Numbered from the stretch's first letter, positions 51,997-61,113 are shown. The stretch is 64,000 nt of DNA from Gluconobacter albidus (GCF_002723915.1 NZ_BEWL01000005.1:122995-186994), one strand, 5' to 3'. Numbers and translations: made by a program. The notes: a model not told the origin generated them from the letters alone.

Positions 51997-54423
51997 ATGA
52001 ATACCCTGTCCCTGCCCTCCTCGTCGGGAGCTGAAAAGAGCAAAACATCTTCTCCGCGGATTGCTCTTTTCACAATCTGTTCCAATAATTACATGCCTGC
52101 TGCCCGTGTTCTCATGGAATCAGTCGCGAAACTTCATCCGGAATTTGAACTCTTCATTGGTCTGGCGGATAAAGTAGTTGACTGGGATGGTCTTTACGAA
52201 GGGCCTGCGTCGATTATTGAAGCGCATACCCTTGATATTCCTGATTTCAAGACATTTTCATTTCAATACGACATCATGGAATTCAATACGGCCGTCAAGC
52301 CGTTCCTGATGGAGCACCTTCTGGTTGAGCGTGGCTTTGATCGCGTATTCTATTTCGACCCGGATATCCTGCTGCTCAACAGACTGGACCTGCTGCTCCA
52401 GCATTTTGATGAAGGTGCCTCCCTTCTGCTGACGCCACATCTGCATAAGCCGGCAGAAGGGATTTCCGATCCCGACGACATCACGATCATGCGGGCGGGC
52501 GTTTATAATCTGGGTTTTCTGGGAGCCTCCCGGTCTGCAGAAACTCTGGAGGTGATCCGATGGTGGATGAGACGCCTTCATCGCACCTGCATCAACGCTC
52601 AGGAACAGGGGATTTTTGTCGATCAGAAGTTCATGGATCTTGCACCATGCTTTGCCCCTAACGCTCATATCATCCATCACCGCGGGATGAATCTTGCCTA
52701 CTGGAACCTGGCTCAGGTCGCGTTCCAGCAGGAGGGCAAGACGTGGACTGCCGATGGCGAACCTCTCGTCTTTTTCCATTTCAGTGGTTTCGACCCGCGT
52801 GATCCGGATTGTCTGAGCAAGCATTGCCGTCACTTCCGGACGACTATTGCGCCCGCCCTGCGTAATCTTCTCGACAAGTATTCCGAACTGCTTTTTGCGG
52901 CAGGATACGGGAAAGTGCCTGCGGCGCTTTATGCTTATGGATTTTTTCATAGCGGCACCCGAATTCCTGAGCACGTGCGGCGTATGTTCAGGGAATTTAC
53001 TCCCGACTGGCCGTCCGATCCCTTCGAAACCTACGAGGCCTATCTCCATCAGCCAGCGCCGAAAGGCAGTCTGGACAAGGAAAACCTCGTTTTCACCAAT
53101 TTCCAGCATTACCTCTGGAACTTCTTTGATAATCAGCGCCTTAACCTTGATCCGGAACGGACAGATCACCTCACGAGTCTGACGCACTGGTACGTCAAGA
53201 ATGCCCGCTCCGAACAGGGCCTGGATCACCGGCTTATTGAGCCTGTAGCGTGCCGTTTCGGGCAGATGAGACCTGCCCGGATGGTTGGTGCAGGTCATAA
53301 ACCAGCCGCCCGCCCTGATATTTCGGTCGTAGGCTATCTCAAGACGACCAGCGGCGTGGGAACTGTCGCACGACATACTCTTCAGAGTCTGTCGCGGTCA
53401 GGCCTCTCCGTTGAAGGGGTGGACGTTGCCTTTGGGGTTGTTTCGGACCGATCGGACTTGAGTTGTGCCTCTCTGCTGAATAATCGGGTTCGAGGACGTA
53501 TCCAGCTTTACGCTAATATCAATGCAGATCAGCTCCCGGCGGTTTTGGAACATCTCCAGCCCGTTACGGATGATGGTTACAGAATTAGCATGCCGGCGTG
53601 GGAACTGGAGGAGTTTCCAGCAGAATGGTTGGCAGCCTTTGATGGAGTTGACGAGATCTGGGCTCAGACCCGCTGGATTCAACGCATGCTTGCAGGACGA
53701 CTGGATAAGCCGGTTGTCTATATGCCGGTTTCGTTAACGCTTGATCTTCCGGTATCGCAGCCACGGACTCGCTATAATCTGCCTAAAGACGCGTTTCTGT
53801 TCTACTTCTCGTTCGACTTTCTGTCTTTCATTGAACGAAAGAACCCTGAAGGCATTGTAGCGGCCTTTCGTCGGATGCGACAGGATCATGGCAACCCAAA
53901 ACGTGCAACGCTCGTCATTAAGACCATGAACGGCGACTTTGCCAAAGATCGTGAAGACGCTTTTCTGGAACTCATTGGTGACGATCCTGATATCATCCTC
54001 ATCAACGGTGTTCTCTCTAGAGCTGACACTCTTTCGCTGATGACCTGTTGTGACTGTGTCGTGTCTCTTCACCGATGTGAAGGATTGGGATTGGTCGTTG
54101 CAGAAGCTATGGCCCTTGGGCTTCCGGTCATTGCAACAGACTACGCCGCTACGACTGATCTGCTTTCCCCGGCCACGGGGTATCCTGTCGGTTATCGCCT
54201 TGTTCCTGTCAAAAAAGGCGAATATCCCTTTGGTGAGGGGCAGAAATGGGCGGACCCGGATATTGGACATGCGGCATGGCTGATGCGGCACGTGATAAAC
54301 AATCCCGAAGAAGCACAACAGAAAGCCACTGCAGCCCAACAGTTCATCCAAACGAATTATAACACCCAGACTATCCTCGCGCGCCAGATGCAACGTTTTA
54401 CCGAGCTGACAAAAAAGGCCTGA
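51997..54423 (+). CDS. two-domain glycosyltransferase (GT8-like + GT4-like fusion)
   Basis: 808 residues. The N-terminal domain (about 20-400) is GT8-like with DxD in YFDPDILLL (about 122-130), paralogous to the upstream gene. The C-terminal domain (about 430-808) is a GT4: VVGYLKTTSGVGTVARH at its start and a retaining-type EGLGLVVAEAMALGLPV (about 694-710) near its end. Two transfer reactions in one polypeptide suggest that two successive sugars of one repeat are added. I prefer ATG 51997 over GTG 51961, which has no ribosome site. GC about 48-55 %. Confidence 0.82.
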   Translation: MNTLSLPSSSGAEKSKTSSPRIALFTICSNNYMPAARVLMESVAKLHPEFELFIGLADKVVDWDGLYEGPASIIEAHTLDIPDFKTFSFQYDIMEFNTAVKPFLMEHLLVERGFDRVFYFDPDILLLNRLDLLLQHFDEGASLLLTPHLHKPAEGISDPDDITIMRAGVYNLGFLGASRSAETLEVIRWWMRRLHRTCINAQEQGIFVDQKFMDLAPCFAPNAHIIHHRGMNLAYWNLAQVAFQQEGKTWTADGEPLVFFHFSGFDPRDPDCLSKHCRHFRTTIAPALRNLLDKYSELLFAAGYGKVPAALYAYGFFHSGTRIPEHVRRMFREFTPDWPSDPFETYEAYLHQPAPKGSLDKENLVFTNFQHYLWNFFDNQRLNLDPERTDHLTSLTHWYVKNARSEQGLDHRLIEPVACRFGQMRPARMVGAGHKPAARPDISVVGYLKTTSGVGTVARHTLQSLSRSGLSVEGVDVAFGVVSDRSDLSCASLLNNRVRGRIQLYANINADQLPAVLEHLQPVTDDGYRISMPAWELEEFPAEWLAAFDGVDEIWAQTRWIQRMLAGRLDKPVVYMPVSLTLDLPVSQPRTRYNLPKDAFLFYFSFDFLSFIERKNPEGIVAAFRRMRQDHGNPKRATLVIKTMNGDFAKDREDAFLELIGDDPDIILINGVLSRADTLSLMTCCDCVVSLHRCEGLGLVVAEAMALGLPVIATDYAATTDLLSPATGYPVGYRLVPVKKGEYPFGEGQKWADPDIGHAAWLMRHVINNPEEAQQKATAAQQFIQTNYNTQTILARQMQRFTELTKKA

Positions 54424-54448
54424 GTTCTCAAGAAGAAAAGAAATTCTT

Positions 54449-54928
54449 ATGTCCACCAGAAACCACACGCAGACTAAAAATGCTCCACGCCCCGAACAGG
54501 AAAACAAGACATCCGAGTTATCGGCTTCCCTGAAGGCAGATGCTCTCGAACTGGCGTTGCAAGCTCGATCCCGTGCCGAGCACGAGGCCTCTTTCCTGAA
54601 AAACGAAGTGGAAAGACTTCATACGTCGATAGTTCGACTCCAGGAACGCTGTGAAGATTACGCAATGCGCCTTGCGATGTCCCATGGGGGGCGTGAAGAG
54701 CTAATCCATTTGCGGAGCCGACTCTTCGACACGTCGCATAAGCTCGATATTCCCAAAGCTCATTCTGAAATCGTGCCTAACAATGTCGCAGACCAGCTAC
54801 GTCTTCTTGTGTCGGAGCGCGATGATGCCCGGATGTGGCTGGATGCAGTCCGCCGTTCAACCTCTTGGCGTATTACCCGCCCATTCCGCGTTGTCATACG
54901 TTTTCTGAAATCCCGCCTGCCAAATTGA
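54449..54928 (+). CDS. coiled-coil protein with glycosyltransferase-type tail
   Basis: 159 residues. Residues about 20-75 are a heptad-rich coiled coil (ALQARSRAEHEASFLKNEVE and following). The C terminus, RRSTSWRITRPFRVVIRFLK (about 135-154), is the short S-W-R-x-T-x-P-x-R motif that ends many multidomain glycosyltransferases. It may be a scaffold or regulatory partner of the enzymes upstream, or a cut-off tail of a once larger protein. 25 bp after the fused transferase. A terminator follows. Confidence 0.65.
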   Translation: MSTRNHTQTKNAPRPEQENKTSELSASLKADALELALQARSRAEHEASFLKNEVERLHTSIVRLQERCEDYAMRLAMSHGGREELIHLRSRLFDTSHKLDIPKAHSEIVPNNVADQLRLLVSERDDARMWLDAVRRSTSWRITRPFRVVIRFLKSRLPN

Positions 54929-55288
54929 AGATAGTGCCTGGAGTGGCTGATTTGAATGAACAGAGAGGGCGTTTGGCCCTCTTTTTTCAAGAGAGCCACG
55001 GCAGACGCAGACTTTTGTATAAGTACCATGTTCTTCTGAGCAAAAACTACTCTGACAAGATACGCTCATGAAATCTATTTCAGGTAAGATGTTGTATCAG
55101 CGCGTGTAAGACGTGGTCAGCACAAACGTCACGTGAAAAATTATCTGAGACGATAGAGAAAGAATATAGGCTTTTGCGACCATAACAGAACCATATTTTT
55201 TGCCTGAAGCAGCATGCTCTGGAAGATGACCAATTGCCTTCTTATTGGCCATCTGCTTTGCTAAAGCCGTCGGGATTTTATCATCAAG
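54929..55288. other. intergenic region with terminator; transition into AT-rich island
   Basis: 360 bp. The terminator at 54964 occupies its left end. A 51-codon minus-strand frame (ATG 55252 to stop 55097; begins MANKKAIGHLPEHAASG) lies downstream of the GT2 gene, continuing open for another 12 codons upstream of its ATG. It could be a gene remnant, but I cannot assign it and do not annotate it as a gene. Confidence 0.4.
54964..54987 (+). terminator. rho-independent terminator of the glycosyltransferase cluster
   Basis: Perfect 7-bp stem AGAGGGC / GCCCTCT with loop GTTTG, followed by TTTTT. It begins 36 bp after the stop of the coiled-coil gene and closes the plus-strand cluster. Confidence 0.88.
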
Positions 55289-56428
55289 CTATTCAGTATC
55301 ATGAGTTTTTGAAAAATATAGTATTTCATGTTTGTTTTTATTGATTACTTCGGCTTCAATGGGTAAGTTTTCCTTATATATCTCGTTAAATTCTTTTATA
55401 GAGCATGAAAATATTTTATTTACCTTTCTGAATTCTTTGTATCCATGTTCGCTGAAGTGAATTAAAGGGTCTATGGGAGCATTTTTCAAGTCTTCGTGGT
55501 TGGATATATATTCTTTTTCATTAAAATCTATGAAATCATAGGAAATTTTATTTGTATCTAGATATCTGACAAGCATTCCCTTGTTCGTTTGTGGTAATGT
55601 TTTTTTATATTTCTGGTGACTTCCAAAAACAGAATATAAACTAACCCCTAATACTTCTAGCAAAAATGAAAATTCTGGAATAAATATACTGGCTTTATTG
55701 ATAAATTTATTCTTGTACTCGAGTTCTGTCATAAAAAAGTACTCAACAAGATGTAATCCGGGTCCTGTATATTCTTTGAGGTTATTTTTATCTTCTATAT
55801 CAATATAATATATGAGTTTCTCTTTTGCAGCTTGTAGAACTTCTGAAAACTGTTTGTTGTGGAGGTGCATATAGCCCAAATTTGTGACATGGGTTCCGTC
55901 ACTTTTGGATGATTTGGGGTGGTGAAATCCGTGATCCAAATGACCCAAGGTATCTCTCGCAAACATACTTTTTGGGACTACAGCTGGCGTAAAAAATTCA
56001 GCGTCATCAGGAATATTTAAAAATAGTTTCTTGATGATAAATGCGTCCTGTATTCCTTTTAATGAATCAAGATATGAATTTAGCTTTTCCCTGCTTACCT
56101 CTATTTTTTCTTCACATAAAACAACAAATTCATCGCAGTCTATGGGGATAACGTAGTCATATGGTTCATTATTTGAATCCCATCCATGTATAATATCAGA
56201 TATTATATCGCCTTTCTTGTCAAAATCTTCTTTTTTGTTGTATTCGTAATATACATTGACGCCCGCTTTTTTGTATTTTTCCAATACTTCAAAAACTACG
56301 TTTTCATTTGATCCATTATCTAGGATATAGAGGTTTTCAAATCCGAAAAAATAACCGTAGTATTTTATCCATGGCTCTAAAAGTTTGGTTTCATTTTTTT
56401 GCATCGTAATGCAGCGGACTCTTGCCAT
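55289..56428 (-). CDS. AT-rich GT2-like glycosyltransferase with C-terminal repeat
   Basis: 379 residues. The N-terminal domain matches the Glyco_tranf_2_4 type: NETKLLEPWIKYYG (12-25), LYILDNGSNEN and the acidic site PIDCDEF. The C-terminal part carries one unit, FNEKEYISNHEDLKNAPIDP followed by LIHF, of the same repeat found four times in the gene at 48686. GC is about 30 %, far below the surroundings, and codon choice is Lys/Asn/Ile-rich, so it was probably acquired separately. AGAGAGG precedes ATG 56428. Confidence 0.78.
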   Translation of the reverse strand: MARVRCITMQKNETKLLEPWIKYYGYFFGFENLYILDNGSNENVVFEVLEKYKKAGVNVYYEYNKKEDFDKKGDIISDIIHGWDSNNEPYDYVIPIDCDEFVVLCEEKIEVSREKLNSYLDSLKGIQDAFIIKKLFLNIPDDAEFFTPAVVPKSMFARDTLGHLDHGFHHPKSSKSDGTHVTNLGYMHLHNKQFSEVLQAAKEKLIYYIDIEDKNNLKEYTGPGLHLVEYFFMTELEYKNKFINKASIFIPEFSFLLEVLGVSLYSVFGSHQKYKKTLPQTNKGMLVRYLDTNKISYDFIDFNEKEYISNHEDLKNAPIDPLIHFSEHGYKEFRKVNKIFSCSIKEFNEIYKENLPIEAEVINKNKHEILYFSKTHDTE

Positions 56429-56821
56429 AAAAACCTCTCTAAATTTGGTTCCTGCATTTTAATAGAGAAAAAAAGCCTTTGAAAAGATACAGAGGACTGT
56501 CTGGTAAAGTTTATCGCGGACCGATTTCTTGGAAAAGTGGAGTGGTAAAAATTCACTGAAGAGATCCAGGCAGTATTATGTTTTTATTTTTGGAAAAACA
56601 GCACATGCTGCTGCCTTATATGGTCGTCTGACGCTTATGCGGCGGAGGATATGGCGGAAGCGAATCTGTCGCCAGGCGACGGACCAGGACCGAATTCATT
56701 TTCGGTGGTTCTGAAGCATTCATCGTTCGCGCTGACGCATCGCGTTCCAGATCGACGAAAGACAGTTTACTCAGGCTGTGAGTGTTCGGTTTATGCTATA
56801 CGATTTTTCTTTGGGAATAAA
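56429..56821. other. intergenic region between AT-rich gene and tRNA-Phe
   Basis: 393 bp. The left 90 bp are the AT-rich leader of the GT2 gene. From about 56600 composition returns to normal, and a short open stretch (56651 on, MAEANLSPGDGPGP) reads through towards the tRNA but matches nothing I know. No integrase or transposase was recognised. Confidence 0.4.
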
Positions 56822-56897
56822 TGGTGCCCAAGGGCGGAATCGAACCACCGACACTGCGATTTTCAGTCGCATGCTCTACCAACTGAGCTACTTGGGC
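56822..56897 (-). tRNA. tRNA-Phe (anticodon GAA)
   Basis: 76 nt with encoded CCA. Acceptor stem GCCCAAG / CTTGGGC, D arm TAGCTCAGTTGGTAGAGC, anticodon stem TGCGA / TCGCA around CTGAAAA, so the anticodon is GAA. The 3' end points at the AT-rich island. Its 5' end is 60 bp downstream of yacG on the same strand, so it may be read from the infA operon. Confidence 0.97.
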
Positions 56898-56957
56898 ACC
56901 GAGCTTCAGGGCGAACCCCGTTGCGGAGATGGGATTTAGCCTATGATTGCGGTGGGA

Positions 56958-57137
56958 TCAACCCTCTCCGTCGCGATATTCGTCCTGTTCTTCGTCATTG
57001 TCCTGACGAAAGGACGGAACGCGGTATGTCCCGCTGAACCAGCGGCCCAGATCGACATCCGCGCAGTGCCGGGAACAGAAGGGGCGAAACTGGGGATCTG
57101 TGGGGCGGTGGCAGATTGGACAGGTGGACTCGCTCAT
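56958..57137 (-). CDS. yacG: DNA gyrase inhibitor YacG
   Basis: 59 residues. Four zinc-binding cysteines: CPIC (6-9) and CSRHC (21-25), followed by ADVDLGRWFSGTYRVP, the family signature. The C terminus is acidic. Its ATG overlaps the stop of the RNase E/G gene (ATGA). YacG binds GyrB and inhibits gyrase. It follows the RNase gene, as in many alphaproteobacteria. Confidence 0.93.
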   Translation of the reverse strand: MSESTCPICHRPTDPQFRPFCSRHCADVDLGRWFSGTYRVPSFRQDNDEEQDEYRDGEG

Positions 57138-58177
57138 GACAGGCTCCAGCTTGCAGGAGTGGCGTTGGGATCAAGAACGAGATCCAGCGCACGGGCGCGC
57201 CGGGACGTAAAATCCGCAAGAGCCTCAGGGTCACTTTCCAGAGCCTTGATGAGGCTGATCGAGGCCGTCAGCGTCTGGCCGGGGCGGTTTTCGCGCAGGA
57301 TGGTCCGCAGGATGGACAGACCCTGCCCCTGTGGGGAGGACAGGAGGTCATGCAGGGGCGGGCGGCGGCGCGGGCGCGTCAGCTCCAGCAGGCCCGACGG
57401 CGTTGCGCCGAGAACGTCCGGCTTGAGCGGGTCGTCAGACAGGGCTTCGCGCAGGAACGCGACCAGAGCGGGGCGTTTACGCGTCTTTACGCCGGCCGGG
57501 TCGATGAGGATCGTGCCCGAGAGGTTCCGTAGGCGGATCTGCCTAGCAAGGGCCGGAAACGATGCGACATTGCCCTTGAAGTCCGGAGCGCCAGTGCTGT
57601 CTAGGTCGATGGCAACCAGGGCAGGGGTCGGGAAAAAGCTGGCGGTCAGCAGGCCCAGATTGGCTTCGGGGCTACTGAGACTGTCAAAATCCGTCTCAAG
57701 CCCGGCATCGAACGCCTGCTGGCACCGCTGAAGGCGTGGACGTAGCCGGACAGGCAGTTTTGCGGCAATGCCCGGATTGTCCACGAAGACCGGCGCATCC
57801 GGATAGCGGTCCGCCAGATCGTCCAGCGGGGTGGGGCCGCGTTCGAGCAGTTTGGGGGCGGAAAGCGCTCCGGCGGGCATGTCGGCCCGGCGCAGGCGCA
57901 GACCCTTGCCGTTCTGTGCGGAGCGACTGACTCGGGCGGCGGTCAGGGCGCCTTCGATCAGGGCTTCGCGGGTCGAGAGAAAACCGCTCTGGCCATCTTC
58001 GAGCAAAACGAATGCACCACCCAGAGCCGGGGCGGCTTTCTGGACGCGGACGACGTGCCAGTCTTCCAGACCATCCGGGCAGCCGGGGCGCCAGATGGCG
58101 ACGTCCAGCAGCGTATCATGATCCGTGACGGCAATCCGCACTTCGCCCGGAGAACAGGCTGCGCGGATTTCGGTCAT
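57134..58177 (-). CDS. ribonuclease E/G family protein (short form)
   Basis: 347 residues. The N terminus EVRIAVTDHDTLLDVAIWRP and LGGAFVLLEDGQSGFLS are the S1-like part; ALVAIDLDSTGAPDFKGN is the catalytic loop region, and GTILIDPAGVKTR carries the second conserved aspartate of the RNase E/G active site. It lacks the long C-terminal scaffold of full RNase E. Both ends overlap neighbours (maf above, yacG below) by 4 bp, so it is part of the infA-maf-RNase-yacG operon. Confidence 0.88.
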   Translation of the reverse strand: MTEIRAACSPGEVRIAVTDHDTLLDVAIWRPGCPDGLEDWHVVRVQKAAPALGGAFVLLEDGQSGFLSTREALIEGALTAARVSRSAQNGKGLRLRRADMPAGALSAPKLLERGPTPLDDLADRYPDAPVFVDNPGIAAKLPVRLRPRLQRCQQAFDAGLETDFDSLSSPEANLGLLTASFFPTPALVAIDLDSTGAPDFKGNVASFPALARQIRLRNLSGTILIDPAGVKTRKRPALVAFLREALSDDPLKPDVLGATPSGLLELTRPRRRPPLHDLLSSPQGQGLSILRTILRENRPGQTLTASISLIKALESDPEALADFTSRRARALDLVLDPNATPASWSLS

Positions 58178-58830
58178 GCGATCCAGCCACCTGAAGGTTT
58201 ACCGACCGGTTGTCCCCGCAGGAGCTGCGCGGTTTCAAACAGGGGTAGACCCACGACGGCGGAGTAGCTGCCGCCGATCTGGCGGATATGGGCGGCAGCA
58301 GCGCCCTGAATGGCATAACCGCCCGCCTTGCCCTGCCAGTCCCCCTGCGCGATCAGGGCGTCGATCTGTGCGTCCGTCAGGCGATGGAAAATGACGGAGG
58401 TTTCCACCAGCCGCTCACAGGCCGTACCCTCGGGCCAACCTGCGCTCGGGCGCAGGACCACGGCCGTTAAGACCTTGTGGCGTCGGCCGGACAGCAGTTT
58501 CAGACACGCGCGGGCTGTCTTTTCGTCCTCGGCTTTCGGCAGGACGCGTCGGCCGACCGACACCACGGTATCCGCGCCGAGGATGAGCGCTGCATCCGTG
58601 CGCTGCGCGGCCACATGCTCCGCTTTCTGGCGGGCGAGGCGCTGCGCAAGCGGGCGCGGCAGTTCGCCGGGGCGCGGTTCTTCGTCGATATCGGCGCTCA
58701 CGACGGCGTCGGGCACGATGCCGATCTGTTCCAGCAGGCTCAGGCGGCGCGGGGAGGCGGAGGCCAGAACGAGCTTCGGACGGTCCAAAAGGCCGGATGA
58801 CCCTTCTGCGGAAGACGGGGAGGCGGTCAT
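58174..58830 (-). CDS. maf: Maf-family nucleotide pyrophosphatase (second copy)
   Basis: 218 residues. LVLASASPRRLSLLEQIG (about 20-37) and ADTVVSVGRRVL (about 84-95) are the canonical Maf motifs; the latter contains the catalytic aspartate in GADT. GGYAIQGAAAAHI is the C-terminal substrate loop. It is closer to the E. coli YhdE/YceF type than the copy at 14647. 13 bp after infA. Confidence 0.92.
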   Translation of the reverse strand: MTASPSSAEGSSGLLDRPKLVLASASPRRLSLLEQIGIVPDAVVSADIDEEPRPGELPRPLAQRLARQKAEHVAAQRTDAALILGADTVVSVGRRVLPKAEDEKTARACLKLLSGRRHKVLTAVVLRPSAGWPEGTACERLVETSVIFHRLTDAQIDALIAQGDWQGKAGGYAIQGAAAAHIRQIGGSYSAVVGLPLFETAQLLRGQPVGKPSGGWIA

Positions 58831-58843
58831 GCGGCGGACTGTC

Positions 58844-59062
58844 TTACTTGAAGCGGAACGTGATCCGGCCCTTGGAGAGGTCGTAGGGCGTCATTTCGAC
58901 GTTGACGCGGTCACCGGCCAGAACGCGGATACGGTTCTTGCGCATCTTGCCGCTCGTATGGGCGAGGATGGTGTGCTCGTTGTCGAGCGTGACGCGGAAC
59001 ATGGCGTTGGGGAGCAGTTCCATGACGGTGCCGGTAAACTCGATCAGGTCTTCTTTTGACAT
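58844..59062 (-). CDS. infA: translation initiation factor IF-1
   Basis: 72 residues, exact IF-1 length. OB-fold sequence with [39 protein letters not shown] and [10 protein letters not shown]. It binds the ribosomal A site during initiation. First gene of the infA-maf-RNase-yacG unit. Confidence 0.98.
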   Translation of the reverse strand: MSKEDLIEFTGTVMELLPNAMFRVTLDNEHTILAHTSGKMRKNRIRVLAGDRVNVEMTPYDLSKGRITFRFK

Positions 59063-59228
59063 GTGAATCCTTGCTTCAGGGATAGGGTAATGATCTGCGC
59101 GCGGCAGTGGCTCCGGTGCGGAGCCAGAAAATCCAGCCCGCTATGTGCGGACTGTCAGCCGAAAGGTCAAGCGCGACCGGCCCCTGTCCCGGGATTCTTG
59201 CGGTTTTTATGCTGGTCCGGCGTGGTTT

Positions 59229-60545
59229 TCAGGATGCTTTTCCGGCGGCCTGGGCTGCAGCCCGGGCCGCCATCTTTTCTTCTTCGGTCCAGACGCGGCG
59301 TTCGCGCGTCTTCTGCGGCTTGACCTGCTTGACCGGACCGCCGCCGAGGACGGGTGGGCGCATGGTCGAGTTCCGGGCCTTTTCGCAGTGCCATTCATGG
59401 CTGTCATGAACGTCCAGCGTCCGGCCGATCTCACGCTCCACAGCATGCAGCCAGGCGCGCTGTTCGGCATCGCACAGCGTAATGGCAAACCCGCTGCGGC
59501 CCGCACGGCCCGTGCGGCCGATCCGGTGCACATAGCTCTCCGGCAGGCTCGGCAGGTCGTGGTTGATGACATGCGTGACCGTATCGACGTCAATGCCGCG
59601 CGCTGCGATATCGGTCGCTACCAGAACCTGAACGTCGCCTTCGCGGAAAGCGTTCAGGGCACGCTCGCGCTGGCCCTGCGACCGGTTGCCGTGCAGGGCC
59701 TCGGCCGTGATGCCGGACTCCGTCAGGAAGGTGCAAACCTCGTTGGCGATGTTTTTCTGCAATGTGAAGACAACGGCCTGACCGATGCCCGGCGTCTGGA
59801 GCTGGGACAGAAGGGCCGCCTTCTTGTCGGATGCATCGAGGAACATCACCGACTGCGCGATCCGGTCCACGGTGGTGGAGGGCGGGGCGATTTCGACCTT
59901 TGCCGGATCACGCAGGAGGCTCTCGACGAGGGCTGCGATGGATTTCGGCATCGTTGCGGAAAACAGCACCGTGTGCCGGTCTGTGGGGAGTGTTGCGACG
60001 ATGCGCTCGATCGGCTTGGCAAAGCCCATGTCCAGCATCTGGTCGGCTTCATCCAGCACCAGCGCCTCAAGCTGCGAGAGGTCGCACAGGCCCTGTTCGA
60101 TCAGGTCCAGCAGGCGGCCCGGCGCGGCGACGATGATGTCCACGCCCTCTTCGAGCGCCTTGACCTGATGGAACTGGCTCACGCCGCCGAAAATCGTGGT
60201 GACGCGCACCGGCTGGTGGCGGCTGAAGTTCTCGAACCCGTCCGCAATCTGGGAAACCAGCTCGCGCGTGGGAGCGAGGACCAGAACGCGTGCGCCGCCC
60301 TTGGGGGCAGGGCGGGGCGTTGCGGCAAGCCGGTGCAGCAGGGGGAGCGCGAAAGAGGCCGTCTTGCCCGTGCCGGTCTGGGCCAGACCGAGCAGATCGC
60401 GGCCTTCCAGCAGCAGCGGGATGGACTGGGCCTGAATGGGCGTCGGCTTGACGTAGCCTGCGTCGTCCAGAGCGCGCAGGATCGCGGGCGCGAGGGCGAG
60501 ATCGGCAAAGGTCACGTCAGAAGTCGTAGCGGAAGTCGGGGACAT
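59229..60545 (-). CDS. DEAD-box RNA helicase (RhlE type)
   Basis: 438 residues. Motifs in order: Q-motif PTPIQAQSIP, AQTGTGKTASF (I), PTRELVSQI (Ia), LDEADQMLDMGF (II), SATMP (III), and VLVATDIAARGIDVD followed by HRIGRTGRAG (V, VI). The C-terminal tail is basic and Ala-rich. RhlE-like. It unwinds structured RNA in ribosome assembly or decay. An 8-bp inverted repeat (TGGCTCCG / CGGAGCCA, 59108-59126) lies downstream in the gap before infA and has no T run. Confidence 0.93.
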   Translation of the reverse strand: MSPTSATTSDVTFADLALAPAILRALDDAGYVKPTPIQAQSIPLLLEGRDLLGLAQTGTGKTASFALPLLHRLAATPRPAPKGGARVLVLAPTRELVSQIADGFENFSRHQPVRVTTIFGGVSQFHQVKALEEGVDIIVAAPGRLLDLIEQGLCDLSQLEALVLDEADQMLDMGFAKPIERIVATLPTDRHTVLFSATMPKSIAALVESLLRDPAKVEIAPPSTTVDRIAQSVMFLDASDKKAALLSQLQTPGIGQAVVFTLQKNIANEVCTFLTESGITAEALHGNRSQGQRERALNAFREGDVQVLVATDIAARGIDVDTVTHVINHDLPSLPESYVHRIGRTGRAGRSGFAITLCDAEQRAWLHAVEREIGRTLDVHDSHEWHCEKARNSTMRPPVLGGGPVKQVKPQKTRERRVWTEEEKMAARAAAQAAGKAS

Positions 60546-60672
60546 GATGAAGCGGCGCCTCCGGCGCTGAGTAAAGCTGCGCCTGATCGGGCTTCGCGGG
60601 TTCAGAAGGCGGGCTTGTACGAATGATGCTTCCCGCCGTCAACGCGGCGCTAAGGCGTGCAGGATCAGTCCG

Positions 60673-61113
60673 TCAGGACAGTTTGGAAATATCGCGCATG
60701 GCGACGACCAGATTCATATGCGACGCCAGAAGCCTCTGCGGCAGGGACGGCAGATAAATCCGGATGGCCTCGAGCCGTTTGGACTCCGGGAGGGCGGCAA
60801 ACGGCGTGCGTGACCCCGGACCGTCACTGCCCGCGTCATAGCTTTTTGCAATCGCGGCCAGCAGCGTTGCCGGGATGGAAGCCAGAAGCGCTTTCTGCGC
60901 CGGGTTCAGGAGGCGGTCCCGCAGGGGGCCGGAAAGCGTGCGCTCTTCGGCTGTTTTCGGAGCCTCATAGGGTTTGAGCTGGTTCAGCGGGAATTCGACC
61001 TCCACGCCATTGGCCTGCTCTACATAGCCGGTGGTGCCGTCGATATCGACCAGCCTGCCGTCATGCGTGCCCTTGAGGTCCGAAACACGGTCACCGATCG
61101 ACAGGCGGGCCAT
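60673..61113 (-). CDS. conserved hypothetical protein, KOW-like N terminus
   Basis: 146 residues. The first 50 form short beta-type segments (SIGDRVSDLKGTHDGRLVDI) like a small SH3/KOW barrel; the rest is helical with no recognised motif. No signal or membrane segment. Its ATG overlaps the hisD stop (TGATG), so it is made with the histidine genes. Role unknown. Confidence 0.7.
   Translation of the reverse strand: MARLSIGDRVSDLKGTHDGRLVDIDGTTGYVEQANGVEVEFPLNQLKPYEAPKTAEERTLSGPLRDRLLNPAQKALLASIPATLLAAIAKSYDAGSDGPGSRTPFAALPESKRLEAIRIYLPSLPQRLLASHMNLVVAMRDISKLS

Noticed and set aside
56529..56714. Possible small gene before tRNA-Phe
   Set aside because: Arg-rich 61-residue frame without motif; not distinguishable from chance.
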